Part shown: piece by piece, positions 36,253 to 49,283 of the stretch | Layout of the letters: each line of letters opens with the position of its first letter | Numbering within the stretch: position 1 is the stretch's first letter | Source: Spongospora subterranea f. sp. subterranea | Lineage: Eukaryota > Endomyxa: Phytomyxea > Phytomyxea > Plasmodiophorida | DNA: 64,000 nucleotides | Reading direction: 5' to 3' | NCBI GenBank assembly: GCA_049724395.1 | Contig: JAUGWO010000140.1 | Location: 124,001-188,000, forward strand | Notes under the pieces: model-generated | Database searches by the model: none | Told to the model about the DNA's origin: nothing | What the model saw: only the letters and a program-made list of their open reading frames with translations | Translations under genes and position numbers: made by a program

Positions 36253-36669
36253 ATGTACGTTTTGATGATGATATTTCTCACTCAAATACTGGATTATTAT
36301 ATATCAACACTTACATTTCAAGATGCCGCTGCAGATAGAGATCTAATGAAAGAAGCAAATGACGTCAAATTATTATCCCAATCGAAAGACCATCTTGCGA
36401 GACCAACCATCAATGCAACCATGAATTCTGATCCCAAACTGGGCGAAGTTGGTCATTTTGTTGGAAATTCCACAGATCGTTCGGAACAGGGACACTATAT
36501 CCACGACGCTTCAGGCGATCCCTGTCACAAGGACATCGTCACGTTCGCGGAACCAAATCTCGCAAACTGTCTGGGGAAAACCTTCCCCTTTCGTTGTTTT
36601 CGGGCAAGCGGGCTGCAAGAATTTTCAAAAGCAGGAAAAAAGAAAATGCTTGGAAAAACGGTGAATTGA
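36253..36669 (+). CDS. Hypothetical, possibly secreted protein
   Basis: Open frame of 138 codons from MYVLMMIFLTQILDYYIS, a signal-peptide-like start. The following region is polar with several cysteines (DASGDPCHKDIVTFAEPN). The other plus frames are also open towards the end (ending near 36782 with MLEWVERAWNSWSQHH), so the gene may continue through an intron. No family recognised. Confidence 0.35.
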   Translation: MYVLMMIFLTQILDYYISTLTFQDAAADRDLMKEANDVKLLSQSKDHLARPTINATMNSDPKLGEVGHFVGNSTDRSEQGHYIHDASGDPCHKDIVTFAEPNLANCLGKTFPFRCFRASGLQEFSKAGKKKMLGKTVN

Positions 36670-37900
36670 TGCTGGAATGGGTAGAACGCGCTTGGAATTC
36701 ATGGAGTCAGCATCACGGTCGTCGACGTTCCCTACCACAATGGAGGACTTCAAAGGGCATTGGGTTGATAGTTAGCGTGTGAGGAATTTCGCCTTCTGGC
36801 AGGTTTGTCAATGTAGCGACAATAGGAGTCGTTTGACAGGTGAAATACCAACATGACGAGACCGCTGGCCGTCTCCCCAGTCCAAACAGGATCTATAGCG
36901 CATGGCGTATTGACAAGGCTTGGGCTTCAGTTAGGCAAACAACGATAGCAAACAGGTGCCGCCATGTTTTGGTAATTCATCTGTCAAGATTCCAGTTGTC
37001 GCTACATCGACACAGCAGGCTGAAGATGAAAATTTCGATCATGGCTACTATTATATAACCACACGCTTAGTAATCCCAAGATGGGATAGCATTCAAAGGC
37101 AGACACTCTGCCACATCAATGTTCGACGTCTTTTCTGAGTTTGTACGAAATTCCAAATATTTTTTCGGACAGCTCAACCGCTTGTGCGAATTCTCCAGGA
37201 AATTGATGCTCGCTCGCAAGGAATTTGGCAGAAAGAAAACCCAATCCTACAGGATTCTCGGCCGTTTTTTTATATGAACACAAGCAATTGCCTCTTCCAA
37301 GCCCGAATTTTCAGAATGCAACTCATCATCAGGAATGTCGTTGAAAATTTACACGGACCACTTGAGAACCATCGATGAAATCGGACTAAATCCCCAACAG
37401 CAATTCGTTCTCCACAGCCATCGTGCAGTGCACACGAATCCCCGTTATTGCCTTGACGAAGACCGACAAACTCCACAGGTAGTGACAGTTCTGCCCGAAA
37501 CGGTGGATGGACAGGCTGCTGATGCAATTAAAGTTTTCCCAATTATTTATCAAATATATTCGCATACGAGGCGCCGTTGGTGATCAGCAAAGTGTTTTTG
37601 TATCAGCAAACTCTTCAATAACGTTGACCATATCCGAGGCGGGCTGCTTGTCGGCTGAGCTCGGCTGCAGCCCTCTGCAGGTGCAGTTCATGTTTTCAGA
37701 ATAATATGGTGCTACCGCGGTGTCGCTGAAAAACGGTTCTTAATATAAAAAGCTATCTTCAGTATAAAATAAGCATCTAAGCTGCAAAGACAGCGAGTTG
37801 ATTTCTTTCGAACACCCCCGTTCTGTCCTAAAACGGAGGCAGTATTATTGTGTGCGTTGACGCATTTCATTGCAGAAGTACCAACCAGTGCTCAAATATG
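36670..37900. other. Region with short open segments only
   Basis: Plus-strand pieces at 36840-37060, 37184-37378 and 37335-37583 look partly protein-like (for example MSLKIYTDHLRTIDEIGLNP), and could be exons continuing the 36253 gene. I could not join them with consistent splice phases, and no motif is recognisable. Confidence 0.3.
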
Positions 37901-37903
37901 ATC

Positions 37904-38125
37904 TCACTTTCGACGTTCCCCCTTGGCACAGTTGCCGGGGAGCAGTCTTATGAACTTGAAACACACGCACTTACAATCGGCTACAGTTTCGTCAAGCCGG
38001 CCAATGTTTCGCCGCGTGATGGATGGATCATCAGAGCCCTCCTCAAGTAGATCTGTTGTGTTACGTACCCTGTCACCAGTTGGCTTTTGGGTTTTCGGTT
38101 TCGACTCGTCAACATTGTCGGCCAT
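37904..38125 (-). CDS. Small hydrophilic protein, unidentified
   Basis: ATG 38125 opens MADNVDESKPKTQKPTGDRV, a hydrophilic, Lys/Thr/Asp-rich start, to a stop at 37904. A good donor (gtgcgtg near 37969) suggests the last third may instead be intron and that the gene extends further. The other strand is also open here, so the call is weak. It would be divergent from the coiled-coil gene starting at 38268. Confidence 0.3.
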   Translation of the reverse strand: MADNVDESKPKTQKPTGDRVRNTTDLLEEGSDDPSITRRNIGRLDETVADCKCVCFKFIRLLPGNCAKGERRK

Positions 38126-38267
38126 GTTACACAAATGTGTAGCGCAATACAACTGCAGTGTTACGATACCGGCCTGGATTAGGTATAGAGTGCAGGGGGC
38201 AGGGTTAGAGGGTTTATACACATCTGCCCAGTTCAACACGGTTACGAGAGCAAGGACCTGTTTGGTC

Positions 38268-39182
38268 ATGGCGCTGCCGCAGCTGGTACATGCATTGTCA
38301 TCGTTCACGGAACGAATCACGAGCTCAGACGCAAAATATCGTGAGGCAATTCAAAGCAGCGTGATCCTGCAAGCCAAATTTAAGGTCGCTGCTCGACCCT
38401 GCTGATAGGTGTCTGATATCGGTGTTCACAGGCAGAGCAGATTCGAGGAAACCTGATTCGCAAACAAGCGAATGATTTGCACAACCTTGTCATGTTTCAG
38501 ATCCCAGTTGTCTCCGAGTTGCGAGGTCACTTGGAAGAATGTGAGCAGTTTCGTCATATAACCAGCTCCTTAACCGATGGTTTGCAACACAAGCAGCAGA
38601 AGAAGCATTCCCTTGAAATAAAACTGGTAAATTCGCTTTGGTCCTTGAAAAGTACCTGTGTGCAGGTTAATGGAAAAAACAGGCTGCCCTTCGTACCCAC
38701 TATGGTACGTTGATTCAGAACCACGAGTTGACTCTTCAGAACCTGCAATCCGAAAGCAAGTGTCGTGACGGGCAAATAGAATCCATTAGGGTTAAAGGCA
38801 AAGAGCCCAGCTTCAGTGTCGTGCGACCTCCAACTTGATTGTTAGGGATACAATTAACTAAGCGACTTGAAGCCGCAAAAGCATCGGGTGCTTCTGCAAT
38901 TGAAAAAGCAGCCGAGGAGGTGACGGTAATGTGTAAGGAATCGATCCACTATCCTAACTTCCTATAGCAAAGCAATTCGTTGCGATGTTTGACATTGAAG
39001 AGACAATCTCAAAAAAAGGACGAGGCAGCGATGATGAAAAAGCTGGAACAATTGAAGGTAATGGGTGTACCTTGGACCTCTTTTTGAGTTGTGATTGGCT
39101 TGTACGACAGTTGGAAAATAGTGAGTTAAAAGCGCGACGAAAACGATTACTAGAAAGGTCAGGAAAACGTAATTGCCAATAA
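38268..39182 (+). CDS. Coiled-coil protein, unidentified
   Basis: Exon 1 is 38268-38384 (MALPQLVHALSSFTERITSS); exon 2 starts at 38432 (AEQIRGNLIRKQANDLHNLV). Further helical pieces follow: GHLEECEQFRHITSSLTDGL, ALRTHYGTLIQNHELTLQNL, RLEAAKASGASAIEKAAEE (to about 38919), KKDEAAMMKKLEQLK (about 38967-39056) and LENSELKARRKRLLERSGKR (about 39111-39182). Introns are of the usual 45-55 nt. The whole protein is coiled coil without a globular domain. The junction near 38665-38675 appears to need one extra A in a run of six. The family is not recognised. It is convergent with RPT2. Confidence 0.55.
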
Positions 39183-39287
39183 TACAACTTAGAACGCTGA
39201 CAACAAAACATTGGTGAGCATGTATGTACTCAATTGGAGAGTGTGCAGAGTAGAATATAGCGCATTTGATATATTCGGAGTAGTAAA

Positions 39288-41077
<1,790 letters not shown>

Positions 41078-41167
41078 TGTGTCTCGGTGCAAAACACCGA
41101 TTTGAGTGATAATAACTCACCCGTTGGATAAAAGTTCTGACTGGTTGCCCGAGTGTACCTCTCGCCT

Positions 41168-42295
41168 AGTGCGCACTTAGGTATATGCGCCACTGAGTCT
41201 CCAGTCAGGAGTCCCCATCATTTGTATGATCCCTGCTCTGCGTCAAACTCTCCAGTGCGCACTTAGGTATATGCGCCACTAAGTCTCCAGTCAGAGTCCC
41301 CACCATGTGTATATGCGCCACTGAGTCTCCAGTGTCCCCACTGTCCCCACCATGTGTATGATCCCTGCTCTGCGTCAAACTCTCCAGTACGCACTTATGT
41401 ATGCGCCACTGGGTCTCCAGTCAGAGTCCCCACCATTGCTCTGCGTCAAACTCTCCAGTGCGCACTTATGTATATGCGCCACTGAGTCTCCAGTCAGAGT
41501 CCCCACCATGTGTATGATCCTTGCTCTGCGTCAAACTCTCCAGTGCGCACTTATGTATATGCGCCACTGAGTCTCCAGTCAGAGTCCCCACCATGTGTAT
41601 GATCCTTGCTCTGCGTCAAACTCTCCAGTGCGCACTTATGTATATGCGCCACTAAGTCTCCAGTCAGAGTCCCCACCATGTGTATGATCCTTGCTCTGCG
41701 TCAAACTCTCCAGTGCGCACTTATGTATATGCGCCACTACACCATGTGTATGATCCTTGCTCTGCGTCAAACTCTCCAGTGCGCACTTATGTATATGCGC
41801 CACTAAGTCTCCAGTCAGAGTCCCCACCATGTGTATGATCCTTGCTCTGCGTCAAACTCTCCAGTGCGCACTTATGTATATGCGCCACTAAGTCTCCAGT
41901 CAGAGTCCCCACCATGTGTATGATCCTTGCTCTGCGTCAAACTCTCCAGTGCGCACTTATGTATATGCGCCACTACACCATGTGTATGATCCTTGCTCTG
42001 CGTCAAACTCTCCAGTGCGCACTTATGTATATGCGCCACTAAGTCTCCAGTCAGAGTCCCCACCATGTGTATGATCCTTGCTCTGCGTCAAACTCTCCAG
42101 TGCGCACTTATGTATATGCGCCACTAAGTCTCCAGTCAGAGTCCCCACCATGTGTATGATCCTTGCTCTGCGTCAAACTCTCCAGTGCGCACTTATGTAT
42201 ATGCGCCACTAAGTCTCCAGTCAGAGTCCCCACCATGTATATGATCCTTGCTCTGCGTCAAACTCTCCAGTGCGCACTTATAAGTTTGCGCTACT
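41168..42295. repeat. Minisatellite, 85-bp units with 236-bp higher-order period
   Basis: About fourteen copies of an 85-bp unit containing CCTTGCTCTGCGTCAAACTC, CAGTGCGCACTTATGTATAT and GCGCCACTAAGTCTCCAGTC. Some units are shortened to about 62-66 bp (CGCCACTACACCATG). Two long units and one short unit form a 236-bp block repeated nearly exactly (around 41606-41841 and 41842-42077). Copies at the left end (41168-41450) are more divergent, as expected for array edges. Open frames in the array are a by-product. It fills the interval between the divergent RPT2 and DSCC1 starts. Confidence 0.95.
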
Positions 42296-42345
42296 GTACC
42301 TGCCTAGACAGCGGGTTCCTGGCACCAATTGGCTCAACATTCGTC

Positions 42346-43809
42346 ATGATCGAGCCAGGTTCATATCATATCTCCTTCGGATCACTATTCGACCAGGATT
42401 CCCTGAAATTAATCGAGTTCCCACCATTTATTGTTGAGGATATCGTTTCGGGTGTCGGACAAGTTTGCATACGGGGTGACAATACAGACAATGTTGTTAT
42501 TGTGACCAACGACAGGACGTCAGGATCCACACGATAATTCACGGATTGCCTAATAATTGCTATGTTAGGTTTAACGTGAATTTAGTCGAATCTTCCAATT
42601 CCATGTTCTTGATAGAGCCCACACCAGATGATGCAAACATTTGGACTATTGTTTCGGCCCCATCACATCACTACGAACTTATTGAATCAGTCCCTGATCT
42701 ATCGCGTGTCGGAAAATTGCTTCAGAATCACTGTATTGGTAGAAAACATCGCGATTTCAATCTCACCAACCGTTTTGAACTTCAAACAGCAATAGGCGAC
42801 GTACAAAAGCTGTCGCACCTTGATGGACACCCTCTTGCTGGCGTCCCAACCGAGGAATTGTACGGTTGCATCCAGGCGAGTGACTCCCAGATAACCAGCG
42901 AGTTGCGTCGAAACCGTTCGATTTGCATCGACGGTAGGAACGACTATTTCATATTTCACAGCTTTATTACTCCATTGATAAGCGAGCCTCTCAGGAAGAT
43001 GGTTTGGCTTAAAAACTGAAGTTATCAACTCCGTTCTGAGCGAAATTCTGGACGTCGCCCAAGCTTGCGCATACCCATTGAACAACTTATCTTTGACAGA
43101 TATAGCATCCGAGTAAGGTGGTTCTTGGCGGTAGTTTTATGGTTTCAGCAAGTGCATACAGACTCGCTGATGTTTATCCAGTATCCCTTCTCGGTCACAT
43201 CCTTCGGTGCTTCAGCAAAGACCCTGGCGTTGATGGACCGTTCCAATTAGATGAACGAGCCGTCTGTCGTCAGATCGCTATTCGAATCCTTTTGGAAAAT
43301 CCGGTACTTTTTGTTTGCGCATTGGACCGAACATTTGGAGTAATTTGCGCTTAAGAGGATACCATATGACAAATTCATCCGGCAGTGGCAGCTCGAAATT
43401 CCTCCCTTGATGGATCCAGATGAAAATTATTTACTGGTACAATCCTGCAATTAGGTAATGTTCTGTAATAGCTGATACACTTTACGGTGCAGGGAATAGC
43501 TTTTTCCGACGACTCTACTTTGGATAAAAAGTTAAGGTTGTACTTATCCCCGAACAATGATTAATATCAAATCTGATATGAATTTACAGTTATGTCCCTC
43601 TAGAAAGTTTACCGAGAGATCCGAAGGAGAGGTTCGACGTCCTTTTCAAAATCCGGACCAAGTGGAATTATGACGAATTAGTGGCTTACTTATCGGATTT
43701 GCTGGAAAATGGGCATCCCCTGGAAGCGATGATCTTGAAATACACGAGATCGATTCAGAGAGGGCAGTACTACGTAAGCAAAACCAGTAGGAACCTGATT
43801 ACAAAATAA
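42346..43809 (+). CDS. DSCC1: Sister chromatid cohesion protein DCC1
   Basis: ATG 42346 (MIEPGSYHISFGSLFDQDSL). Exon 1 ends 42518 and exon 2 starts 42569. The Dcc1 family outline is complete: ELPP-like start (LKLIEFPPFIVEDIV), IRGDNTDNVVIVTNDRTF, HHYELIESVPDLSRVGKLL, the motif TEELYGCIQASDSQITSELR, a winged-helix region (GHILRCFSKDPGVDGPFQLD), FIRQWQLEIPPLMDPDENYL, and the C-terminal PLESLPRDPKERFDVLFKIR with KWNYDELVAYLSDLL. DCC1 with CTF8 and CTF18 forms the alternative clamp loader, which loads PCNA (encoded 12 kb away). One surplus base in the A-run near 43015 breaks the frame, and several introns of 45-60 nt follow. An upstream start within the satellite edge cannot be excluded. Confidence 0.9.
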
Positions 43810-44181
43810 TAATCACTAAAATTTCATTATTATTTATGGGAAATTGAAAACAAAAACAGCACGGTGAATCTCCGATGACAAGGTCGCTAATTGTGATGCG
43901 TTGCACGGCGGTGGATAACGCCAATTCTAATCCGGGTCAGAATCGGACGAATTAACTGTGAGCAAAACAGTTTTGAACAAGGAAAATCGTTGAAACAAAG
44001 CAGCTCTAACCAATACGTTAATAAAAAACAAGTTTACTGGTTGTTCTTTTATTCATGTTTACCTAGCGGCACAAAGTCCGAGCGGAGTGCGCCAACTGCG
44101 CAGACGTTGCCATTCGTGCCAACAGGTTCATCGACTACCTTGTTATTGTTGTTCAATTAGTGTGCACCAGATCAAGACATC
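43810..44181. other. Intergenic region DSCC1/RAN
   Basis: AT-rich sequence with no coding signal. It should contain the DSCC1 3' end and the RAN promoter. Confidence 0.5.
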
Positions 44182-44942
44182 ATGGCCGCTCAACCTGAAG
44201 TTCAGTTCAAGGTGATCCTTGTCGGTGATGGTGGTGTCGGAAAGACAACCTTCGTCAAGCGCCACTTGACCGGAGAGTTCGAGCGAAAATACATCGCCAC
44301 TATGGGAGTTGAAGTCCATCCCTTAAAATTTTCTACAAATTTCGGGAACCATCATTTTCAATGTCTGGGATACTGCTGGACAAGAAAAGTATTTTTCAGA
44401 TTGCCGAAGTTGCATTTTTTGAGTTTCTTTAACATGTCCCCTCTAGGTTCGGTGGTCTTCGTGATGGTTACTACATTAACGGTAATGCAGCTATCATCAT
44501 GTTTGATGTCACGTCGCGAGTCACATATCAGAACGTCCCGCAATGGCATCGGGATTTGACGCGTGTTTGCGAGAATATCCCCATCGTTCTTTGCGGAAAC
44601 AAGGTCGATGTCAAAGATCGTAAGGTCAAGCCCAAGGCGATCATGTTTCACCGAAAGAAACCAAACATCCAGTAATGCGTTCTTTTGCGGTTTTCCCATC
44701 GATTGGCTGTTTATTTGACGATTCATAGGTATTACGACGTATCGGCCAAGTCAAACTACAACTTCGAGAAACCATTCCTCTGGATTGCTCGCCGACTGTG
44801 TGGAAACGCCAACCTTGTCTTTGTTGAACAACCGGCTCTTCAGCCTCCAACTGCTACCGTCGATCTGAACCTTATGGAACAGTACAAACAACAGTTTCAA
44901 GAAGCCAATGCTGTCCCACTTCCTGAAGATGATGATTTTTAA
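44182..44942 (+). CDS. RAN: Ran GTPase
   Basis: Exons 44182-44388, 44447-44671 and 44729-44942; 214 residues, as usual for Ran. G-motifs: G1 GDGGVGKTT, switch I with [14 protein letters not shown]3 WDTAGQEK then [11 protein letters not shown]4 NKVD, G5 SAKS in [20 protein letters not shown]. The acidic tail PLPEDDDF matches the DEDDDL-type C-terminus. Ran drives nucleocytoplasmic transport and spindle assembly. Exon 1 has one base too many: in TTCGGGAACC one G must be dropped to read [14 protein letters not shown], which has exactly the family spacing. No intron can explain it. Confidence 0.95.
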
Positions 44943-45028
44943 TCCAGTCATATTTGAAGATACGTATATTGAATACAAAAACTTGAGGATTATCTACGCT
45001 ATAACGAAATCACTTTCGTTAGTGGTTT

Positions 45029-46383
45029 TTATATAGAATTGAACGTGCTTTTGAGACTCGGTAAAGGATAAAACTCCTCTTCAACCAGAAATTGTACTTC
45101 TTTGTCAAAAAACGTTGTCAGCTCGTCGGAAACGACCGCCATCGCATCATCGATGAGGTTATCTGAGACTCTTCGATGCACAAACGCATCATTGACTGTT
45201 TTTTCAACCTCTATAGAGACACGCTTACAATTGGACAAGTTGGTAGGGCATAACGTTGGCTTCTTGCAGTAATCCACCGTAAGCGTCATGTACCGAATTT
45301 AGAAAATTTTGGCGACATTGCCGGATTTCTTTCTCATTCGTAATTGTGATCTGTGCTTCATTTTCTGGATCGAAAAGTGACAAGCGCTTGATCTCAAGCT
45401 CCGCTAGTTCCATAATCTCTTTCGTTTGATCTGCCAATCCGACGTGCTGGGATGCGATTTGGTCCGATGAGCCTAGGCATGCTTTCACCGGTAAATGGTC
45501 ATTTCTCGCGGGTTCCTTTATGGCATGCCTGTATGTAAGGTTAATCAACCAGAATCTGTGGATGAACTAAGGAAAGATACTTTTCCGCGAAATAGGTATT
45601 GAAAAAGAATGCCAGTTCACCGATAGCATCATTGAGTAGCTCGCTACATAACGTGTCCATATTTTCCAGAATTGGACGTTTAGAAGGAAATTCTCTGTGC
45701 ACATGGTTAATGGTGTCTTCAGCATTTTGTATCATTGGCAGCAGAGCATCAGTAAAAGAGCGTGAAAGAGCATCGGCATCTTCCCTTGTTTGTGGCTCAC
45801 TACCACAGGAATGCAGAAGCCGCTGGCCTTGGACCAGCACTCTCCGTACCTATTCACAGAAATCAGGAAATACAAAAAATACAGAATTTGACCTTCGTGT
45901 CTACTTCTTCGTGCGCAGACTGTAAAGAACAATTCTGATTATTGTCTTGAGTTGCCAGACGGTGACTAGGTGAGGATTCTCGTTCTAGTTCAAGCTGCTT
46001 TTGAATATCATACAAAATCATCTCTGCCCGTTGTTTCTCTACTTCAATAGGCGACTGTTGCTTAGATGGAACCTGATCAAGCCCCTCGTCTGTTTGTTCT
46101 TGGTCGATCTTTTTAGCCTCAAAATAAATTGCCCTTGAAATTTCTCTAGACAGCATTTTTGGTCGCGAGTCCACGTTGATTGTCCTAGAGGAAGGTTTCG
46201 TTTTTACTCCAGTTTGGGCAACTCGTTTCAGAATATCTTGTGAATGTTTTTCCAAGGACTGCCTAACAAGCGGTTACTAGCTATAATGATGATTAAGATA
46301 GAACCCCACCGAGGATTAACTTGAAAGGCCATCCAAGGTGGAGTTCCATATCGCAAGCCTATAGAAACGTCGTCTTGTGCCAT
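45029..46383 (-). CDS. Coiled-coil protein of unknown family
   Basis: ATG 46383 (MAQDDVSIGLRYGTPPWMAF), intron of about 65 nt, then LEKHSQDILKRVAQTGVKTK and a charged helical region (VEKQRAEMILYDIQKQLELE). Further exons give GQRLLHSCGSEPQTREDADA, ELLNDAIGELAFFFNTYFAE, EIMELAELEIKRLSLFDPEN, and the end VVSDELTTFFDKEVQFLVEE. Short N-terminal SIGLRYGTPPWM-type motifs followed by long helices remind me of centriolar/ciliary proteins, but I cannot identify one. The 3' end faces RAN, 86 bp apart. Confidence 0.6.
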
Positions 46384-46846
46384 CCTAATATCGACGACGG
46401 GAGATTATCATTTCGGAAAATGAGAAATCAGCAGAAAAAGAAAACCTTTGGCATTTCTCAATTGCTTTGGAGAGGTTGAATTTGAGTTGCGCTTGGGGCC
46501 TCAGTTGACATGTTGTCAAAGGATGTGCGGAACCCTGGCTAACTGGGGGTTTCTCAGTCCCGGCGGGCGCCAGGAACGCCAACTGATTCTCTGTCATGGG
46601 TATTCGTCCAACATGAGGAGAAGATCTTTGGAACTGATCGCAAGACAGCTAAATCAGGGGTAACCTAGGAAGGCCACTCCCACTGCACCCCACTATACCA
46701 TGATAGTACTGTATAGCACACTACCCTTATGCTACATACAATCTATTGTAACGATCGCAGCTGAGGTCATTATGTTTCAGATGGCGACAACAGTGTACAC
46801 CCCCAATTTACTCCATTCATTTATGAATATATAGTGGCAGAGCTGG
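46384..46846. other. Intergenic region
   Basis: Between the start of the coiled-coil gene and the 3' end of the LMBR1-like gene. Short frames only; no gene seen. Confidence 0.45.
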
Positions 46847-48705
46847 TTATTCTACATCGTTGTTTTTGGCAAGCTCCTTGAGCTTCTGCTCAATTGCGGA
46901 TGCCTAGATGAAAAATTGAGGCGGCGGTGGAGCATAAGCAGAACATCCTCCCATACCTTATCTTTTGGGTTGACGATCAGACTGACTCCGGTTAGAAATG
47001 AGATGCAAAACATGGCCCAAATAAAGACGCTATTGGCCCAAATATAGCGAAAAAACTTCAAGTAGAAGACTTGCGTGCCAAAAATTGCTCTGAACATCAG
47101 TATTGCGGGCGTAAAGCTTGAAGCTGAGCACGCAGAACTGGAGAACGACGCATGAGTATCAATTGGTAGCCTTACACAGTCTTTACCTGAACCACAGGAA
47201 TGGTGCAAATCAGAATTAGCCATGTGTTAAAGAGAAATGCATTCATCATTGTGTTGCCCAACTCCATAGGGTATATCTTCATAATCCATGGAACTCTGAG
47301 CCCTAGTCGAAAAGTTCCTTTGATTGCGCACAAGATCAAATAGAACGAATATATTCCAAACAACACAACCCCGAACAAGCTGAATCCAGGAATCGCCGTT
47401 GCCGCTTCGATGAAAACATTGTTCAGGAATGGATCAGGGGTTTTAGGCAACACATAATAACAAATGTGCAAAACCCAGGTAAGGGACAGAATAACTCTAA
47501 TAAAAGTCAGCCTGCGCGGGTTGATGGAGACAGGCCTCAAACTTACCCAATTAAACCGAATAGCAACAAAGAAAAATACCAAACTGGGTTTCCCCCTTTC
47601 TGAAAATATGATTCTTCCAGCAGCCGTTTATCCTTCTTCAAAGCATGAAGCTCAGCTTCCAGTCGATTTTGGCTTGCCCTGTCATTTCGGCGATTTTTCC
47701 TACTTCCTGTCCTATCGAGATCGCTTTTATCTTTTTGAAGCTCTGTCGCCAACGCTAGTAGCCCACTGGCGCGCTTTCCAATTGCGATTTTTTGCTTGGC
47801 GTATTCAATCGCAGACATAGGTATCGGTCGGGTCCGGAATTCGTTGATCATATCGAAAGGAAGCGAAACAAATCCAATTCCACAGAAAATGGTGAAGAAA
47901 AACCAGCCCAAGAACGCCAACATTGCGGCGCAAAAGACCAAAAATGAAACTTGCACTGACCATTGAACTTTCGTCACATTACAATCCTGAATATAAGACT
48001 CAGATCAACCAAACAGAGGAGTGATTGAAGCATACGGTGGATTTATCATTCAGTTTGCTCTTTGCGATGCACTTTAACGTGTTAAACGCTAACGGTTGGA
48101 ATTTTGTTGTTAGCAGTTTTGAGTCTCTGTCGACGAGGGTCAGAGGAATCTCTGCCGTGTCAAAGAATAGCTTCATTAGAGCGAATATCATCCCTAATAT
48201 GATGACGCCTATTAGTGTATATTGAAGAGCCGTTCCAGCTTGCCCTCCCCATGCAGCGACAACATTTCCACTCCGCTCGCTATATTGGTGACGAAACTTA
48301 ATTGCCAATAACGCCCAAAAATTGAACAAATGACATCACGTACGGGTTGTTGTCGGACTCATAGAAGAAAAACGCATACGGAAGTACAACGGTGACGCCT
48401 GCGATTATGCAGACGAAAATTCCTTGCCAGAGGACGTCCATTCTCAATCCGCCACCGGCACCATCGCCGTTGGCGACATCCAATGGCAGAGCAAGAATCG
48501 TTCCAAAGGATAGAAATAGGCCCATTACAGTGATCATTTTTGGGAAAAGCGCCATATTTGTGTCATCGGGATGGCCGAATTTGATCACAAGTAGCACACA
48601 TACTGCCACGAGAACTATCGATATCATGACGCATGTCGCGACAAGGAACCAATTCAATGAGGCCGAGGCAGTCGCCGTCGTCAATGATGCACTTGATGTA
48701 GCCAT
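46847..48705 (-). CDS. LMBR1-like multipass membrane protein
   Basis: ATG 48705 (MATSSASLTTATASASLNWF). Hydrophobic helices include TCVMISIVLVAVCVLLVIKF, KMITVMGLFLSFGTILALPL and GIFVCIIAGVTVVLPYAFFF, followed by YESDNN, then after an intron (gtacgtgatg ... atatag) ERSGNVVAAWGG and YTLIGVIILGMIFALMKLFF with DTAEIPLT. Next is the most diagnostic block of the LMBR1/LIMR family: FCGIGFVSLPFDMINEFRTR, PIPMSAIEYAKQKIAIG. A charged cytosolic loop (KDKSDLDRTGSRKNRRNDRA) precedes further helices, and the protein ends KELAKNNDVE. The family includes LMBR1/LIMR and the lysosomal LMBRD1; which member this is cannot be told. It is divergent from the dynein gene across about 580 bp. Confidence 0.8.
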
Positions 48706-49283
48706 CACCACCAATACCAAACCTGGCCGGTTGTCACGCTGTTGTGACCAGTTGGCGTTTGTGCAATTTGAGGATTCTAGAAGGATGGCGAAATATGTTC
48801 GTATGTGTGTGGCTGTGTTTGTGTCAGTGTGTGAGTGAATAGACGGTGAACCGGTACTGGGAGCCAGTCCCAAAAACACCCAGCCTGACTCGTCATTCTG
48901 CGCATCATCCGGATCCCATGGGCGATTTCGATCGATGATAAATCATCTTTCCTCGTCACCATTCAGGATACTGCAACTTACGCGCGCACCGTATACGCTG
49001 GTCGTTAGCTTTCAGGTGCAACGTCCTACTCGATTGCAGAAAAATAAACCCGGTTTTCGTTTGGTTGAAAATAAAGCACAACGTGTAATTGATTATGAAT
49101 CTTCAGAAATTGCAATTTGCGATGTATCGCTCAGGAGCAATTTGAGACATCGGAATCGCGGGACTCTCCGCTCCTGTATTTCTGCAAATCCAAAAATGTT
49201 GCCCCCTTTAGGTTGTAGGGTCACCGGTCACAGGTTATCGCCACGACTAGAATACACATAACGCACAGGTAGCTGCAGTTCTA
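48706..49283. other. Divergent intergenic region, LMBR1-like / dynein
   Basis: No conserved coding segment; must include both promoters. A frame on plus (48935-49261) has no recognisable features. I could not identify an X-box (RFX-type) motif with confidence. Confidence 0.4.

Noticed and set aside
41352-42240. Several 60-70-codon frames on both strands in the second minisatellite
   Set aside because: Identical peptides recur with the satellite period; they are repeat by-products without any coding context.
43005-43025. A-run AAAAAC in DSCC1 as a classic -1 slippery site (A AAA AAC type)
   Set aside because: The needed shift is +1, not -1, so the retroviral-type -1 heptamer logic does not apply; a homopolymer over-call is simpler.
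48298-48365. Apparent premature stop after the YESDNN motif in the LMBR1-like gene
   Set aside because: Explained by an intron beginning gtacgtgatg and ending atatag that restores the membrane-protein frame.
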